Positions 23,304 to 34,237 of a DNA stretch of 64,000 nt are shown piece by piece. Each line of letters begins with the position of its first letter. Position 1 is the stretch's first letter. The position numbers were made by a program, and so were the translations under genes. This DNA comes from Capsaspora owczarzaki ATCC 30864. Lineage: Eukaryota; Opisthokonta; Filasterea. The notes under the pieces were generated by a model. The model searched no databases, had not been told where the DNA came from, and worked only from the letters and a program-made list of their open reading frames with translations. Where the stretch lies: contig NW_011887300.1 in assembly GCF_000151315.2 (NCBI RefSeq), positions 1,254,037 to 1,318,036 of the forward strand, read 5' to 3'.

Positions 23304-24334
23304 TCATGACATCCAGTCGGACACGTCAAAAGTCATTTCCAGCTCGGTTTGCTCAATTTCGGCAAACATTTTCGTGGCTGCTTCCGCAAACGCCATGTAT
23401 TCCTTGTCTTGCGAGTGGTCTATTGGTGTGTTCGAGATCTGATTTGGAAGGGCAGGGGTAGTGAGTTTTGCAACGGAAGCTCAAGCGAAAAGTTCAAAAA
23501 AAAAAAACAACACAATTGCCTTACCCGTGGCTTTTTTGGCATTCGCTTGTACTGTAAAACGTCTGGAGATTCGTCGCGGTCTAGTTGGAGTGCGGCTGGC
23601 TGAGCTGGTGGAGGGCTCCAATCGATCTGGCCGGATTTAACTTGTTCGCGACTTCTTGGAGGCGAGACGGGCGATCGCTCCGTCCACTGCCGCTTGGCAC
23701 GAGCTGTAGATTTCTTTGCTGCATATGTCTGGCGGTTATTTTGCGCCTGTGTAGGACCTCCAGAAACCAACCAGTCCGGCGACAATCCGCGCGACGAATC
23801 AGGCGTCGGCGGGAATTCCAAAGTTGGCAGCCAGCGAGGTGTCGGAGTGGTCAAAAAACACGGCTCTGCCACCACGACAGGCGGTGTTGCTCGAATGTGC
23901 TCTGGATCTACTGTTTCATCGCTACTCGAACCCGGTGACGCGATCAGGAAATCCAGCTCGACGGAGTTGGCGGTAGTGTTGGTTTGACAGCTCGAATCGC
24001 TGCTGAAATCGCCCGGCTGGACTTGAGCGCACAGCGGATCGGTCGTAGTGCTCCTGGCCATTGGCACAGGCGTGCCTGGTCGCTCTACAGACGCTGGCGG
24101 CAGGTCGAGCAGCAGCAGGAGCGGATCTGCGACGCTGTTCTGGGTTTGAATTTTTCGCGCCAAAATGAAACTCGCGTCCATCTCGTCCTGGCGCGGACTG
24201 GGCGTCGCTGGAGCGCTGGCTTTGGCAGATTCGTGGATTGCATGGATCAAGTGACCGTTGCTGGCCAAGTGGACTGGCGATGCAGAGTGCTTCCACGGCT
24301 TGCGAAGGTAGGTTCGAACGACCGGTTCAGTCAT
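23304..24334 (-). CDS. Hypothetical Ser/Pro/Thr-rich protein
   Basis: Not recognised. Two exons (24334-23525 and 23438-23304) join in phase 0 through a GTAAGG donor and ATCAG acceptor, giving 314 residues. The N-terminus MTEPVVRTYLRKPWK is basic. The middle is Ser/Thr/Pro-rich with many SP/TP sites (SPRQDE, PGTPVP, FPPTPDSSRGLSPDWL, TERSPVSPPRS), suiting proline-directed phosphorylation. The C-terminus is short, acidic and probably helical (EAATKMFAEIEQTELEMTFDVSDWMS). A basic stretch with KRMPKKPR near residue 265 could be a nuclear signal. No enzyme motif, signal peptide or membrane span is visible. The second exon's clean splice sites and open frame are the main reasons to accept the gene. 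Confidence 0.7.
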
Positions 24335-24621
24335 GATGATGATGGAAGAAGAGATTGGACTGAGCTTTGGGTGCGTTTGCTGTTGTCGTTGTGTTGCATA
24401 GTTAATGCCAGATTGTGTGTGAGGTGTGGATGGGGGTTGTTGGAGCGGGAAGCTAGGATTTTTTGGGCTGAAACATTTCAATGCGGATGATGAACGGGGT
24501 TGAAGAAGAGAGCACAAAAAGGGGATACTACACAGAAGAGGCAAGTGCTATCGCACGCTGTGGCATGCAAATCCGACATGCGGTTGAATCAATGCTATTC
24601 ACAAACAGGAATCGGCGTTAA

Positions 24622-25280
24622 TTACGACCGATGGACAATCAATGCAATGATGTACGCTAGAACAGCCACCATGACGCAGCCCATGAAGGCAACAGGCCCG
24701 ATGGGTGCGTCGTAGTCGGGCGACGGCCGCTGCTGAGCAAGTGCGTGCGCTCGTCGGCGGAACTTGATGGTTGCGTACACGAGGAATCCGAGCGCCGCTG
24801 CCCACATGAGGTAGCCTGGAACGCGCATCTCGTCATTCATAAACACGACCACGGTGGTGCCCATGCTTCCTAGAGCCAGGGTCTGGCCAATCCACCTCAG
24901 GTACGTCCGTTCGTTCGCCAAGAACATTTTCGGCTTGTTCATCCCTCGGTACGCCTTGATGCTCTTCTTGATTTGCTTTTTCAGCTTCTTTTTCAACTTT
25001 GTAGGTCTGTCCTCGCTATTCTCAGTTGCACTTGCTGCAAGAGTGAGCTGGGTGCCGCTTGGACTGCTCGCCGAGTTTGCCGACAGCAGTTCGAATGCAT
25101 TTGGCATTGCCGACCGTTGACTCGGCCATAGACCTGATTTTCACCCAGCAAGCACCGTCCAAAATTCATACAACAATTGATGTGAGCTTTCTGTCGCATA
25201 TTCCATCGGTATCGGGGCTGGTAGCTAAACTCCAATGGAGATGCGTTACCAGTGCTCTGTGAGCTCGTTGCGCTGCTCAT
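24622..25280 (-). CDS. VTC1: VTC1-like DUF202 membrane protein
   Basis: Small three-span membrane protein of the DUF202 family. It matches yeast Vtc1, the core membrane subunit of the vacuolar transporter chaperone complex that makes and translocates polyphosphate. Exons 25280-25250 and 25133-24622 join in phase 1 to 180 residues. The basic stretch KLKKKLKKQIKKSIKAYRG precedes the hallmark KMFLANERTYLRWIGQTLALGSMG, then three hydrophobic segments (VPGYLMWAAALGFLVYAT; AFMGCVMVAVLAYIIALIV at the C-terminus). Yeast Vtc1 has about 129 residues; the extra length is N-terminal. No SPX or catalytic VTC domain is present, as expected for Vtc1. Upstream, an acidic Asp-rich frame follows a CTAAC...TTGCACAG acceptor-like site near 25380, so a longer 5' exon is possible. 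Confidence 0.85.
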
Positions 25281-25974
25281 TGCCGTCGACGCGACCGGTC
25301 TTCGCGCGCCAGACGAAGCTGAAGCAAAGGCGCCAAACCCGGCATCATCGTCATCGTCAGCGCGGTCGTCGTCTGTGCAAGGCAGAAGCACCAAAGAAAA
25401 AAAGTTAGACGCCAATGCAAATCCCATACAAAAAAAAAAAAAAAAAAAAAGGCAATACAAACCATTGACAAATTGTAAGATTGGCTTTGACATGAATGTT
25501 GACAAAAAAGAACGACTGAGCGACTCAGACTTTTGTGTTGATGTTGTTTGTTAAAGTTTGGTAATCCATCTTGATCGTGAAAACACGCAACATTCATCAT
25601 TCGCGCGCAGTTTCCGACAAAGCTTGTCCGGATCGACTCGGTTCAACCCTGATGTGGTTGTAACATTGGTGAAAGATCGACTGAGTGACTCAGTAACGAT
25701 ATTTGCGTGTGTATAGGCGTTGGTCGTCGTGTGTCATGAGGCTGGCTGTTTGAAAAGAACGAGATTATGCAGATTTCCGCACATTTTGTTCTGTGGAGGA
25801 CGATTCAACTCGTGTATTGAATGAGGGAAGCAGGATAAAGAATGAGGACATCAGTAATGGAAGGGCATTCACAAACAGAGAAAAAACATGGAAAAAACAA
25901 AAACCAAATCGCATGTAAAAAAAAAAAAAACACAACGTACAATCGAACAAAACAAGAATGCAACATTTCAAGCC
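25281..25974. other. VTC1 upstream region
   Basis: Possible 5' exon sequence of VTC1 (25281-25385, Asp/Ala-rich in frame) preceded by an oligo-A run (25431-25450). At 25682-25694 there is a near-palindrome CTGAGTGACTCAG containing TGACTCA, and a related GACTGAGCGACTCAG at about 25515-25529. Both resemble bZIP (AP-1/Maf-type) sites. An A13 run lies at 25918-25930 near the 3' end of the next gene. Confidence 0.4.
25682..25694. promoter_or_regulatory. AP-1/MARE-like near-palindrome upstream of VTC1
   Basis: CTGAGTGACTCAG contains TGACTCA inside an almost perfect dyad. A second element, CTGAGCGACTCAG, lies about 165 bp closer to the VTC1 start codon with the same flanks. Paired bZIP-type sites are plausible. 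Function is inferred from pattern only. Confidence 0.3.
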
Positions 25975-28488
25975 TCATGCCTTGGGCGCAGCTTGAGTCT
26001 GCTCATAGGTCGGGGGCTTGGTAGGCGGTTGCTGCCAGGCTTGAGGAGCCATGGGTTGCAGCTGATACTGGGGCAATCCTGCTCCGGGAGCCGCAGGAGG
26101 CGCACGTTGCGGCTCGCTTTGAGCTGCAGGAGCATAGCCATACGTCCCGTTCGGAGCTTGCTGCGAGAGTCCTGGAGCGGGATACGGCGGAGGCTGGGCT
26201 GCAAAGTGCTGCGGAGGCAAGTACTGGGGGTAGGGCGCCTGAGCCTGCTGTTGCTGCGGCGCCGGATAAGGCAACTGGGTCTCCTGTTGCTGTGGCGCGG
26301 GATAGGGCTGCTGCTGCGGCGGCGGATACGGGTGCTGTGGATATCCTTGCTGCGGAGGGTAGGGTTGCTGAGGCGGATATCCAGGCTGCTGCTGTCCGGG
26401 ATAGTGCTGGGGAGGCAGATAAGGCTGGGACGCAGGCAGCCGCATGCTGGACGACGGCGGAAGAACGTCATTGACGGGCGGTGTGAGTGAGGCGACACCA
26501 ATCCACGACGGACGGTTGATGACCTGCTCAAAAGGTTCGCCCTGGCCAGCGTGCTTGGTGCAGTCCGAGCAGAGGCGCACAGCCATCTCAAATCCGCGAG
26601 CAGGGACGGAGGCACGGTACGTCAAACACTTGTCGCAGTAGACGCGCATGCAGTAGCGGCACGAATGGCGGTGGGTCAGCAGGCCAAAGCTGGTCGAGCA
26701 CTTGCCGCAGTTGCCGGTACTCGCGCGTGGCTGGAACGGCGGGCGGTGAATAACATCCGGAGGAGGCAGGGCTCCTGGTGCGAGCACTGGCACAGAGCAC
26801 ACGAGCGGTTGCGGCGGAACCACGGTGATGGGAACCTCGAGGGTGACTTTACGGAGCGAGATGCTTTCAAAGACCAGGAGGAGCTTGTAGGCTGTCAAAA
26901 ATGGAACAAAAAAACCCCAAAAACAAACAGTCAAGCCATGGTCAGACCTCAGATGCAAGACATGGTTTGAGCTACCAGGCAGAAGAAAGCCACCAAAAAC
27001 CGTACAGAGCGTCAGCGACGGCGTATCCACCGAGGAAGCAGCATCAAGGGGAATTGTGAGGGACAAGTAGCGCACTCCAAAGAAGAGTGGCGCAATGCTG
27101 TCAAACTTTTGCGTCACGACATCCTTGCTGGTAACCATGTTGTGCGCCGTGGATTTGCCAGCACAGCGCAAATTCATGGACAAGGACACTTCGTCGGTCG
27201 ACAAGCTGTTGGCCTCCAGCTTGAGGACGACGGCTTCGCCAGGGAAGACGGTCGATTTGTCTGCACGCAAGCAAAATGGCGGGGGGAATGAGTTGAATTG
27301 TAGTAGTCATGCTTCACACTCCGCCGCCATGGCCACGTACCAACAGTAGCCTTCTGGAAGAAGGGGATGAGCTTGGCAAATCCAATGAAGGTGGATTTCT
27401 GGGCTGCCACCGATGGCACGACAGATTCCGGGGCTTTCGGCATGACACAGAATGGCACGGCAAACTTGGGAACGGTGCCCTTGTAGTCTTCCAGGCGAGC
27501 AGTGATGCGGTACGACGTCTGCAGTTGAGTAAAGCAGAAGACAACCCGGCATTTCGGAAAATGAGAGTTGGACACAACAAAGCGGTTTGTATCATGTTTC
27601 AGATCTTGGTTGGCCCTTTACCAGCACGTTGTAATCGCCATACTTGAAGTTCACCTTCACTGTCGCAGCCTGGTTGCGGTCGACTTGGTACTCGAACGGG
27701 AACTGTTGATGCGGTCAACAAAGAAACAAAATCATGAGTGCCAGCAAACAAGCTCAGAGATGGAAGTGAGAGAGAGTCAAAGGGCAAGACGAGTCAGAGG
27801 AAAGAAGAATTAAAAAAAAAAAAGTGGAATGATTTTCTTTTTTTTCCTTTTCTGAGTTTTTTTTTTCCTTTTTCCTTTTTCGTTTTTGTGTTTGTTTTTG
27901 CATCGAAGGTGACGTCAAACTCCCAACAATCCTTCCCCCTTTTTTGTCAGTTCGCTTTTTTTTCCCCCAACAAAACATTCACAACACAAACGGATGCATC
28001 GACTACGCAAGTCAAGCGAGGCCGCAGTGGCGCAGGAAGCGACCGGCGAATGAAAGGAAGACGAAGAGACTGAACAAAAAAATAGCGGCAAAGGATCAGG
28101 TCACTGTCAGAGTGCAGGGCAGTCGTACCGCGTATGCGCCTGGCTTGATGGTGCAGCCGGCAGGAGTGACGGACGCTGGGTCGGCGGCGGTGGCTGCGCT
28201 GATGGTGAGCGTCGCCTTGAGCAGCTCCGACTTGGTCCTGGCGAAGGCCTTGCTGGCAACGTCAAAGACGTCCTGCACGCCGTCGAGCGGGTCGGAGTGG
28301 ATGAACAGCAGGCCGTTGATCTTGACTTTGATCAAGCCTTTGCATGGGACGGGCTGCTCGCAGGACAGCAGGACGCGGCCGCGGAGCACGTCGCCAGCAA
28401 ACACGGTCGGCTGGTCGAGTTCCACGCTCAGCTGCACGGGTGGCGCGCGGGACGAGTCGCCGGTCAGCTTGTTGATGAGCTTGAGCAT
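25975..28488 (-). CDS. Arrestin-domain / FYVE-finger protein with PPxY tail (paralogue A)
   Basis: Exons 28488-28129, 27702-27622, 27518-27341, 27260-27006 and 26891-25975; 596 residues. Arrestin N-domain (VQLSVELDQPTVFAGDVLRGRVLLSCEQ ... PGAYAFPFEYQV) and C-domain (KSTVFPGEAVVLKLEANSLSTDEV ... VRYLSLTIPL) are followed by a FYVE-type zinc finger at about 354-410. The eight Cys are in place (CGKC, SCRYC, YCDKC, LCSDC) with the basic HRHSCR signature that binds PI3P on endosomes. A Pro/Gln/Tyr repeat tail (PYPPQQGYP type) ends in KPPTYEQ, a PPxY motif recognised by WW domains of Nedd4-type HECT ligases. This matches the alpha-arrestin adaptor plan with an added FYVE, also known in amoebae. It probably recruits ubiquitin ligases to membrane cargo on endosomes. 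Intron positions and phases are identical in paralogue B (31634-34237). Confidence 0.92.
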
Positions 28489-28984
28489 TGCTTTTGGAAT
28501 TGAGAGAATGAATAAAGAGTGAGGTGGGTAATGTAGAGACGAGATTAAACTGAGCTAGAAAATAAAGAAGAGTGGAAATTGTCAATTCTAATGCAATTCC
28601 AGCGAAAATTTGTTGAGATTGTCGAGCTCATACATGTACATTTGGGAGGATGATTCGTTGGCTGGCAGTCGCAGTAAAGCGGTGGAGATGCAATATGAAT
28701 GAGGAGCAAGTCAAGAGGGGGAAGTTAGAAAACGAATAGAATCGGTCTGAACGGCTCAGCGCAACACGCTCGGCTGCTTGTTCGAGACAACCGGTGATCT
28801 TCAACAGAAAAGTCAAAAATTGCATGTCGATTTCAACTTGGATCGTTTTGCTCGTCTGACGATGAACGTGAAAGCCGACCACGAAACTTCTTGTGTCGGT
28901 CGTTGGGAAATCTGATGATAGGTTGAGGACTGAGAGCTCTAGTCTTTTTTTTTTTTTTTTTTTTTTTTCCAAACATCTTCCAAT
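28489..28984. other. Divergent promoter region; upstream flank of kinase copy 2
   Basis: Lies between arrestin-FYVE A (minus) and kinase copy 2 (plus). From about 28700 to 28980 it matches the upstream flank of kinase copy 1 in inverted orientation. It has the same FHVHRQTSKTIQVEIDMQF reading on the minus strand (28815-28871), a longer open frame than copy 1 beyond it, and an oligo-T run at 28945-28968. Confidence 0.65.
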
Positions 28985-31189
28985 ATGCTGTCTTATCAGA
29001 ATATGAATCAGAGACAGCGCGAGTTGTATGACAAAGTCAAGAATGCGAGAGAAGCGCTCGAGTAAGAGAAAAGCCCGAGTTGATTTGGAACACAGTTGTT
29101 GACAGCGCGAGTGTGTGTGTGCTGACGAGAATGGAGGGAATGGACAGTTTGGAAAGGGGGGCGGTTGGCGATGCTGTAGCGCAGTCGATCGCTGAAGCAC
29201 TCAAAGTGAACACGACGCTGATCAAGCTCTAGTAAGGCATCTCACTCTTGCTGGTGCATGTGGGTGGGCGATTCAGAAGAGTGATGAAGGGCATGGTCAG
29301 TTTGGATAGGAATCAGATTGGCGATGTTGGAGCGCAGGCAATCGCTGAAGCACTCAAAGTGAACACGACGCTGACTACGGTCTAGTAAGTCATCTCACTT
29401 TGAATGATGCATGAGAGTGGGTGATTCAGAAGAGTGCTCACCGATGGAGGGGATAAACAGTCTGTACAACAATCAGATTGGTGATGCTGGAGCGCAAGCG
29501 ATTGCTGAAGCACTCAAAATGAACAAGAAGCTGACAACGCTCTAGTAAGTTCAATTGCACTTCAGAATTCAGATCGTGCGTGTGTTAGCGCTCAAACGTG
29601 AAACCATATTCCGAAACTTCTAGCCTTGATCAGAACTTCATTACCGAAAATGGCATCAAGGCCTTGAAACAAGTCGGCAACAGGACATGCTACCTTTCGT
29701 AATTTTGACATGCTGGCTCTGCAATCACAGTTGGATGGACAGCAGCACTGACCTGCGTTGGACTTTCAACAGGACGCGCGATCAAAGTACGCCGTCACCT
29801 GCTCAACTACAGGAGATGGCGTCTCGCGCCGCTCAAGTCCGGGCCAGCGTTCCAACAACTGAAGTTCCGCAAATCACCCGTTCTACAGCCGGCGTGCCAC
29901 ACGCTGCTCCAAGTTCCAGCCACGCTCCATCTTCTCCGACGCCTCCTGCCCCTGCCTCCAAACCCCGTGGCAGCGCGAACGCGGGCCCCGCGATACCAAC
30001 TGACTCCACCGAAGAGATCCGTCAACTGCAAGCTCGCATTGCCCAGCTCGAACTCGAGCGCCAAGCACCACCAATAACCTCTGCTGCACCCATCCTCTCC
30101 AGCATTCCGCGAGTGTCGTTGCAAGTTCTGTTGCAAGCCACAGCGCAGTTTTCAGAGTCTAAGCGCATTGGTGGGGGTGGATTTGGCAGCGTCTACTCTG
30201 GTGTCTGGAGCGGTCAGCGAGTTGCGGTCAAACGCCTGGCAGCGGATTCAACCCAAGGCGTCGCTCAGTTTGAGGCCGAACTCGAAGCCCTCTCGCGTTT
30301 CCGTCACCCGAATATCGTCACCATCGTGTGCTATGCCCAGGAAGGCAACGAGCGCTGCTTGGTCTACGAACTGATGGCCAACGGTTCTGTACGCGACCGT
30401 CTCGATCGCAAGGGTGGCACGCCTGCATTGAGCTGGCAGCAACGCCAAAATATTGCGACCGATATTGCAAATGCTATGCACTTTGTGCAAACTGCCATTC
30501 CGCGTCAGCCGCTGTTCCACCTGGACCTCAAGACGAACAATGTGCTGCTGGACGCTCATTTCAACGCAAAGGTTGCCGATTTCGGTCTGACACGCTCCAT
30601 ACCAGCTCAAGTGGATGCTCACAGCTACATCAGAACGAAAACAATTGCAGGAACATACAAGTACATCTGCCCACAGTATCGCGACGAAGGCAAGGTCTCA
30701 ATCAAGACGGACGTGTACTCGTACGGCATGATTCTGCTTGAACTCGTTACGGGACAGCAGCCCAGTATCAATCTGATGGGTACCGTTCGGCGCGAGCTTA
30801 AGAAGAGCCGCAAAATCGATGCGGTGCTGGACAAGGCGATTGACTGGAGCCCTCAAGACAAGGAGTCGGCACAGATGATCGGGGCCGATCTTGCGGCGGA
30901 TTGTCTTGAACCAGCGCGAGTTAATCGACCGTCGTTCGGCGAGATCCTGAGACGATTGTCGGGCGAAGAAGCTGAAGTGAACGAGGAAGAGGCTGTCGAA
31001 GACAGCGAACGCGAGTGCATGTACTGTTACAGCGCCCCGGCGAATGCCAAGCTGATGCCGTGCTGCCACGCATGTGTCTGTGTTGCGTGTGCTCAAAAGA
31101 TGATCGAGCGTCCAGACAGGTGCATGGTTTGCCGAGTCCTTCCGACCTCCTTTGAAACGGGCAAATACAACCAGACTTTTGTTCCGTGA
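28985..31189 (+). CDS. LRR-kinase-RING protein, copy 2 (intact)
   Basis: Exons 28985-29061, 29148-29231, 29301-29384, 29461-29544, 29624-29698 and 29773-31189; 606 residues, all introns phase 2. Order: N-terminal helix (RQRELYDKVKNA), three 28-residue NLR-type LRRs plus a terminal 25-residue LRR, Ser/Thr/Pro linker, short coiled coil (EEIRQLQARIAQLELERQ), Pelle/IRAK-like kinase (GGGGFGSVY about 267, AVKRL, HLDLKTNN, ADFGL), and C3HC4 RING (about 549-595). The APE-region Glu is Gln here (CPQY), while copy 1 has CPEY. No signal peptide or membrane span. Only four LRRs, against eight in copy 1. From the activation loop to the C-terminus the two proteins are identical, whereas LRRs and linker differ, suggesting recent gene conversion. 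The gene sits between two arrestin-FYVE paralogues and runs opposite to them. Possible role: LRR-sensed kinase with E3 activity (inference). Confidence 0.88.
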
Positions 31190-31195
31190 GCCTTT

Positions 31196-31230
<35 letters not shown>

Positions 31231-31633
31231 AATGTTTGCTGTTGCTGCTGTTCAAGTCACGCATCCATAAAAGCTGTCGAAAACCACATCGTGCGGGATA
31301 ACAACTCTATTTGCACCGAGGGATCGAGTACAGCAGCTTCAGCGACAGAATATGATTCATAGTGAGACGTCACTCTATTTATTTTTTTTTCCAGGTGAAA
31401 TTGTGTATTCAAGAATGATTCACAACCTCATCCATTTATGGTACATTCAAAGGTTACTACTGTCATTGATTGACAAACACACAACCATCAAGGACAAAAG
31501 CGCAAACTCGCGCAGCCGATCCGACAGTTCCAAATTGCTCGCGCAAGCTGGTGAAAACTACTGTACAAACACATTGCCGACTTCATTCTTCGGCAATTTT
31601 TGTTGTTATTGTTGTTGTTGTAGCTGTTGTTGC
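31190..31633. other. Intergenic, with GTTGCT repeat
   Basis: A (GTTGCT)n run at about 31197-31252 starts directly after the kinase stop codon. Copy 1 has a shorter GTTGTT tract at the same place. GTTGTTATT-type repeats lie near 31601-31630. No gene seen. Confidence 0.6.
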
Positions 31634-34237
31634 TCATGCTTTGACGAGCTCGGACTGGACTTGATCGTACGACGGCGGAGGCTCAACCAGCGCGAGCTGC
31701 CAGTGCTGCGCGCTCATAAATGGCGTCTGGTTGGCTCTGTCTTCTTCGGCAGAACCACGAGGCTCCTGCGATTGGCTGTAGTGATAGTAAGGCTGTTGCG
31801 AATATCCAAACCCAGAAGGCGCGCCAATGGATGCATACGCCGTTTGGGGTGGTGCAGAAGGAATGGGCTGCGGTGCAGGATAGGCTTGTTCGGCCGAAAA
31901 TCCCAGCTGTTGAGGCGGCTGAACAGAGTATCCCTGGTCCTGCGCCGCTGGATACATGTGCAGATTGCCAAGTTGGGGGAATGGCTGTCCAAAGTATTGC
32001 GAAGGCAACTGCTGCGTGACCAAACCACGACTTGGGGCCTGGGGATGGGCAGGCACGAATGCCGCCACCGACGACTCGCCAATCCAAGCAGGTCGCGCAA
32101 TGGCTTGTTCGTAGCGTTCGCCACTGCCGCCATGACGCGTGCAGTCCGAACATAGACGCACGGGTGCCTCAAAGCCGCGAGCAGGAATCGAAGCGCGATG
32201 CGACACACACTTGTCGCAGTAGACCTGCATGCAGTAGCGGCACGAATGCCGATGTGTCAACAGCCCAAAGCTTGCCGAGCATTTCCCGCAACTGGCGGGC
32301 ATGGAGCGGGAATGGAAGGCAGGGCGGAGCAGGACATCCGGTGGAAGCGGCGTTCCAACGGCGCGGATTGGCACGGCACAATTGAGCGGCTGGTTTGGGA
32401 CGACGATGATTGGGATTTCGAGCTTGAATTTGTGGAAGGCGAGGCTTTCAAACTTTAGGATGAGTTTGTAGCCTGCCGAGTCGGAGAAGGAAGCAAAAAG
32501 ACAGCAGTTAGCAAAACACAACGAGTATCAATGACAATCCAGAAACCACGAAACGCACTCATTGTTATGGAAGCCGACACGGCCGAGAATGGAGCGTCGA
32601 GGGGCACGGTCAGGGACAAGTAGCGCACGCCATAGAAGAGAGGCGCGATATTGTTAAACTTTTGCGAAATCAGCTCCTTGTACTTTTTCCCGTTCGTGCC
32701 CATGTGGAAGACGGGCGACGAACCGTAGCAGCGCAAGCTCATGGAGACGGCCACCTCGTTTGTGGACAGGCTGTTGGCTTCCAACTTGACGGTGACGGCT
32801 TCTCCAGGGAAGACGGTCGATTTGTCTGGAAAAATAGAAGGCAGTTCGGTTAGACGCGGCTGCGAGGTGAAGCTCAAAAAGGTGACACACGTCACTTACC
32901 GACAGTCGCCGTTTGATAGAATGGCTGGCGCTTGGCAAGGCCAATCAAGGCCGATGTCTGGGTTGCGACAATTGGCATGACGACGTTCGGGGCCTTTGGG
33001 ACAATCCTCACCGGTACCATCAATTTGGGCGTGTTGCCCTTGTAGTCGACCAGCTTGGCCTTGACAAAGTAGAATGTCTGCATCAATAAGCCAAGCACAG
33101 ATGAGCGACTGCGATACCACAGATACCGCGACCAATAACGGGTGCGCTTACTTGGACTGTGAAATCGCCGTGCTTGAAGCTCATTGCCATCGTCGCCGGC
33201 AAGTATCGATCGAGCCGGTACTCGAACGGAAACTGCAAAAACAAATGCAAGCGCATCAGTACAGAATTACATCCAAATTGTGATTTTTTTGCTATTTGTT
33301 TTGGATTTGTCTGAGATTTTTTGTTTGTTTCGTTTTATTTTCTTCTTCTTCTTCTTCTGGCTGCTCCTCGTTCCGCTGCCACCCGCTTCGCAACGATGAC
33401 GTTCAACTCTTCCCAACCACTTCTTCACATCATCTTTCCTCCCCCACAAGAATCTTTTCACAATCCAGTTTGTCTTGACGTTCAGCGACGATGACGCAAA
33501 ATCCAACTCCTTTTTAAGCTCTTTCTTTCCCATCTCTTTGATATTTTTCTCTTTTTTTCTTCCTGCTTTGTTTTCTCTGCATAACTCAAGCGTCGCTCTC
33601 AATCAGAATACTTCCCAACACTCACTCTCTACACATATACACACAAAGTCCGACATCGCTCAACCCTCGTCGTCCCTTGCACTCTATCGCAGAGGTAACC
33701 AATGCGGTTTCGCTCAGTATTTCCCCTCAACTCCCAACTCCGACGGCCGCTCTTCCCGCCTCACTCTGCGCCTCTGACGCTGCGACTGCGACCGTCCGAC
33801 TCTACTCGTCCGACTCTATCTCCCAGGTGAGTTTGGTGTTTTGGTGGGTGGTTTACCGTGTAGGCTCCCGCCGCAATGGTGCATGCTGCTGCTGCCTGCG
33901 GTTGTTGCTGCTGCTGCTGCTGCTGCTGCTGTGCGTCGGAGGTGCGGACGACCACGGTCGCCTTGAGCACCTCTCGCGTTGGCCTGCAGCCGATAGCGCG
34001 CTTGTGCAGTGGGACTCCGAACGCGTGCTCGCTGCCGTCGAGCGGCTCGAGGTGGACGGACAGCAAGCCGGTAATCTTGACCTCAATCAGACCTTTACAG
34101 TGCACCTCCTGATCGCAGGACAGCAGAACGCGGCCGCGCAACATGTCGCCTGCATAAACAGTCGTCTGATCAAGCTCAACGCTCAGCTGCACGGGCGGCG
34201 AGCGCGTCGTCAACTTGTTGATCAGCGACTTGAACAT
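31634..34237 (-). CDS. Arrestin-domain / FYVE-finger protein with PPxY tail (paralogue B)
   Basis: Exons 34237-33857, 33232-33152, 33077-32900, 32825-32559 and 32472-31634; 581 residues. Same plan and same intron phases as paralogue A: arrestin N-domain (VQLSVELDQTTVYAGDMLRG), arrestin C-domain (KSTVFPGEAVTVKLEANSLSTNEV, VRYLSLTVPL), FYVE-type finger (CGKC...HRHSCRYC...YCDKC...LCSDC), and a Pro/Gln/Tyr-rich tail ending EPPPSYDQV, which contains a PPSY WW-binding motif. The tail has diverged far more than the arrestin and FYVE parts and lacks the regular PYPPQQ repeats of A. A Gln run near residue 110 (CAG repeat, about 33895-33935) is unique to B. The paralogues probably arose by local duplication, with the kinase gene now between them. 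Confidence 0.92.
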
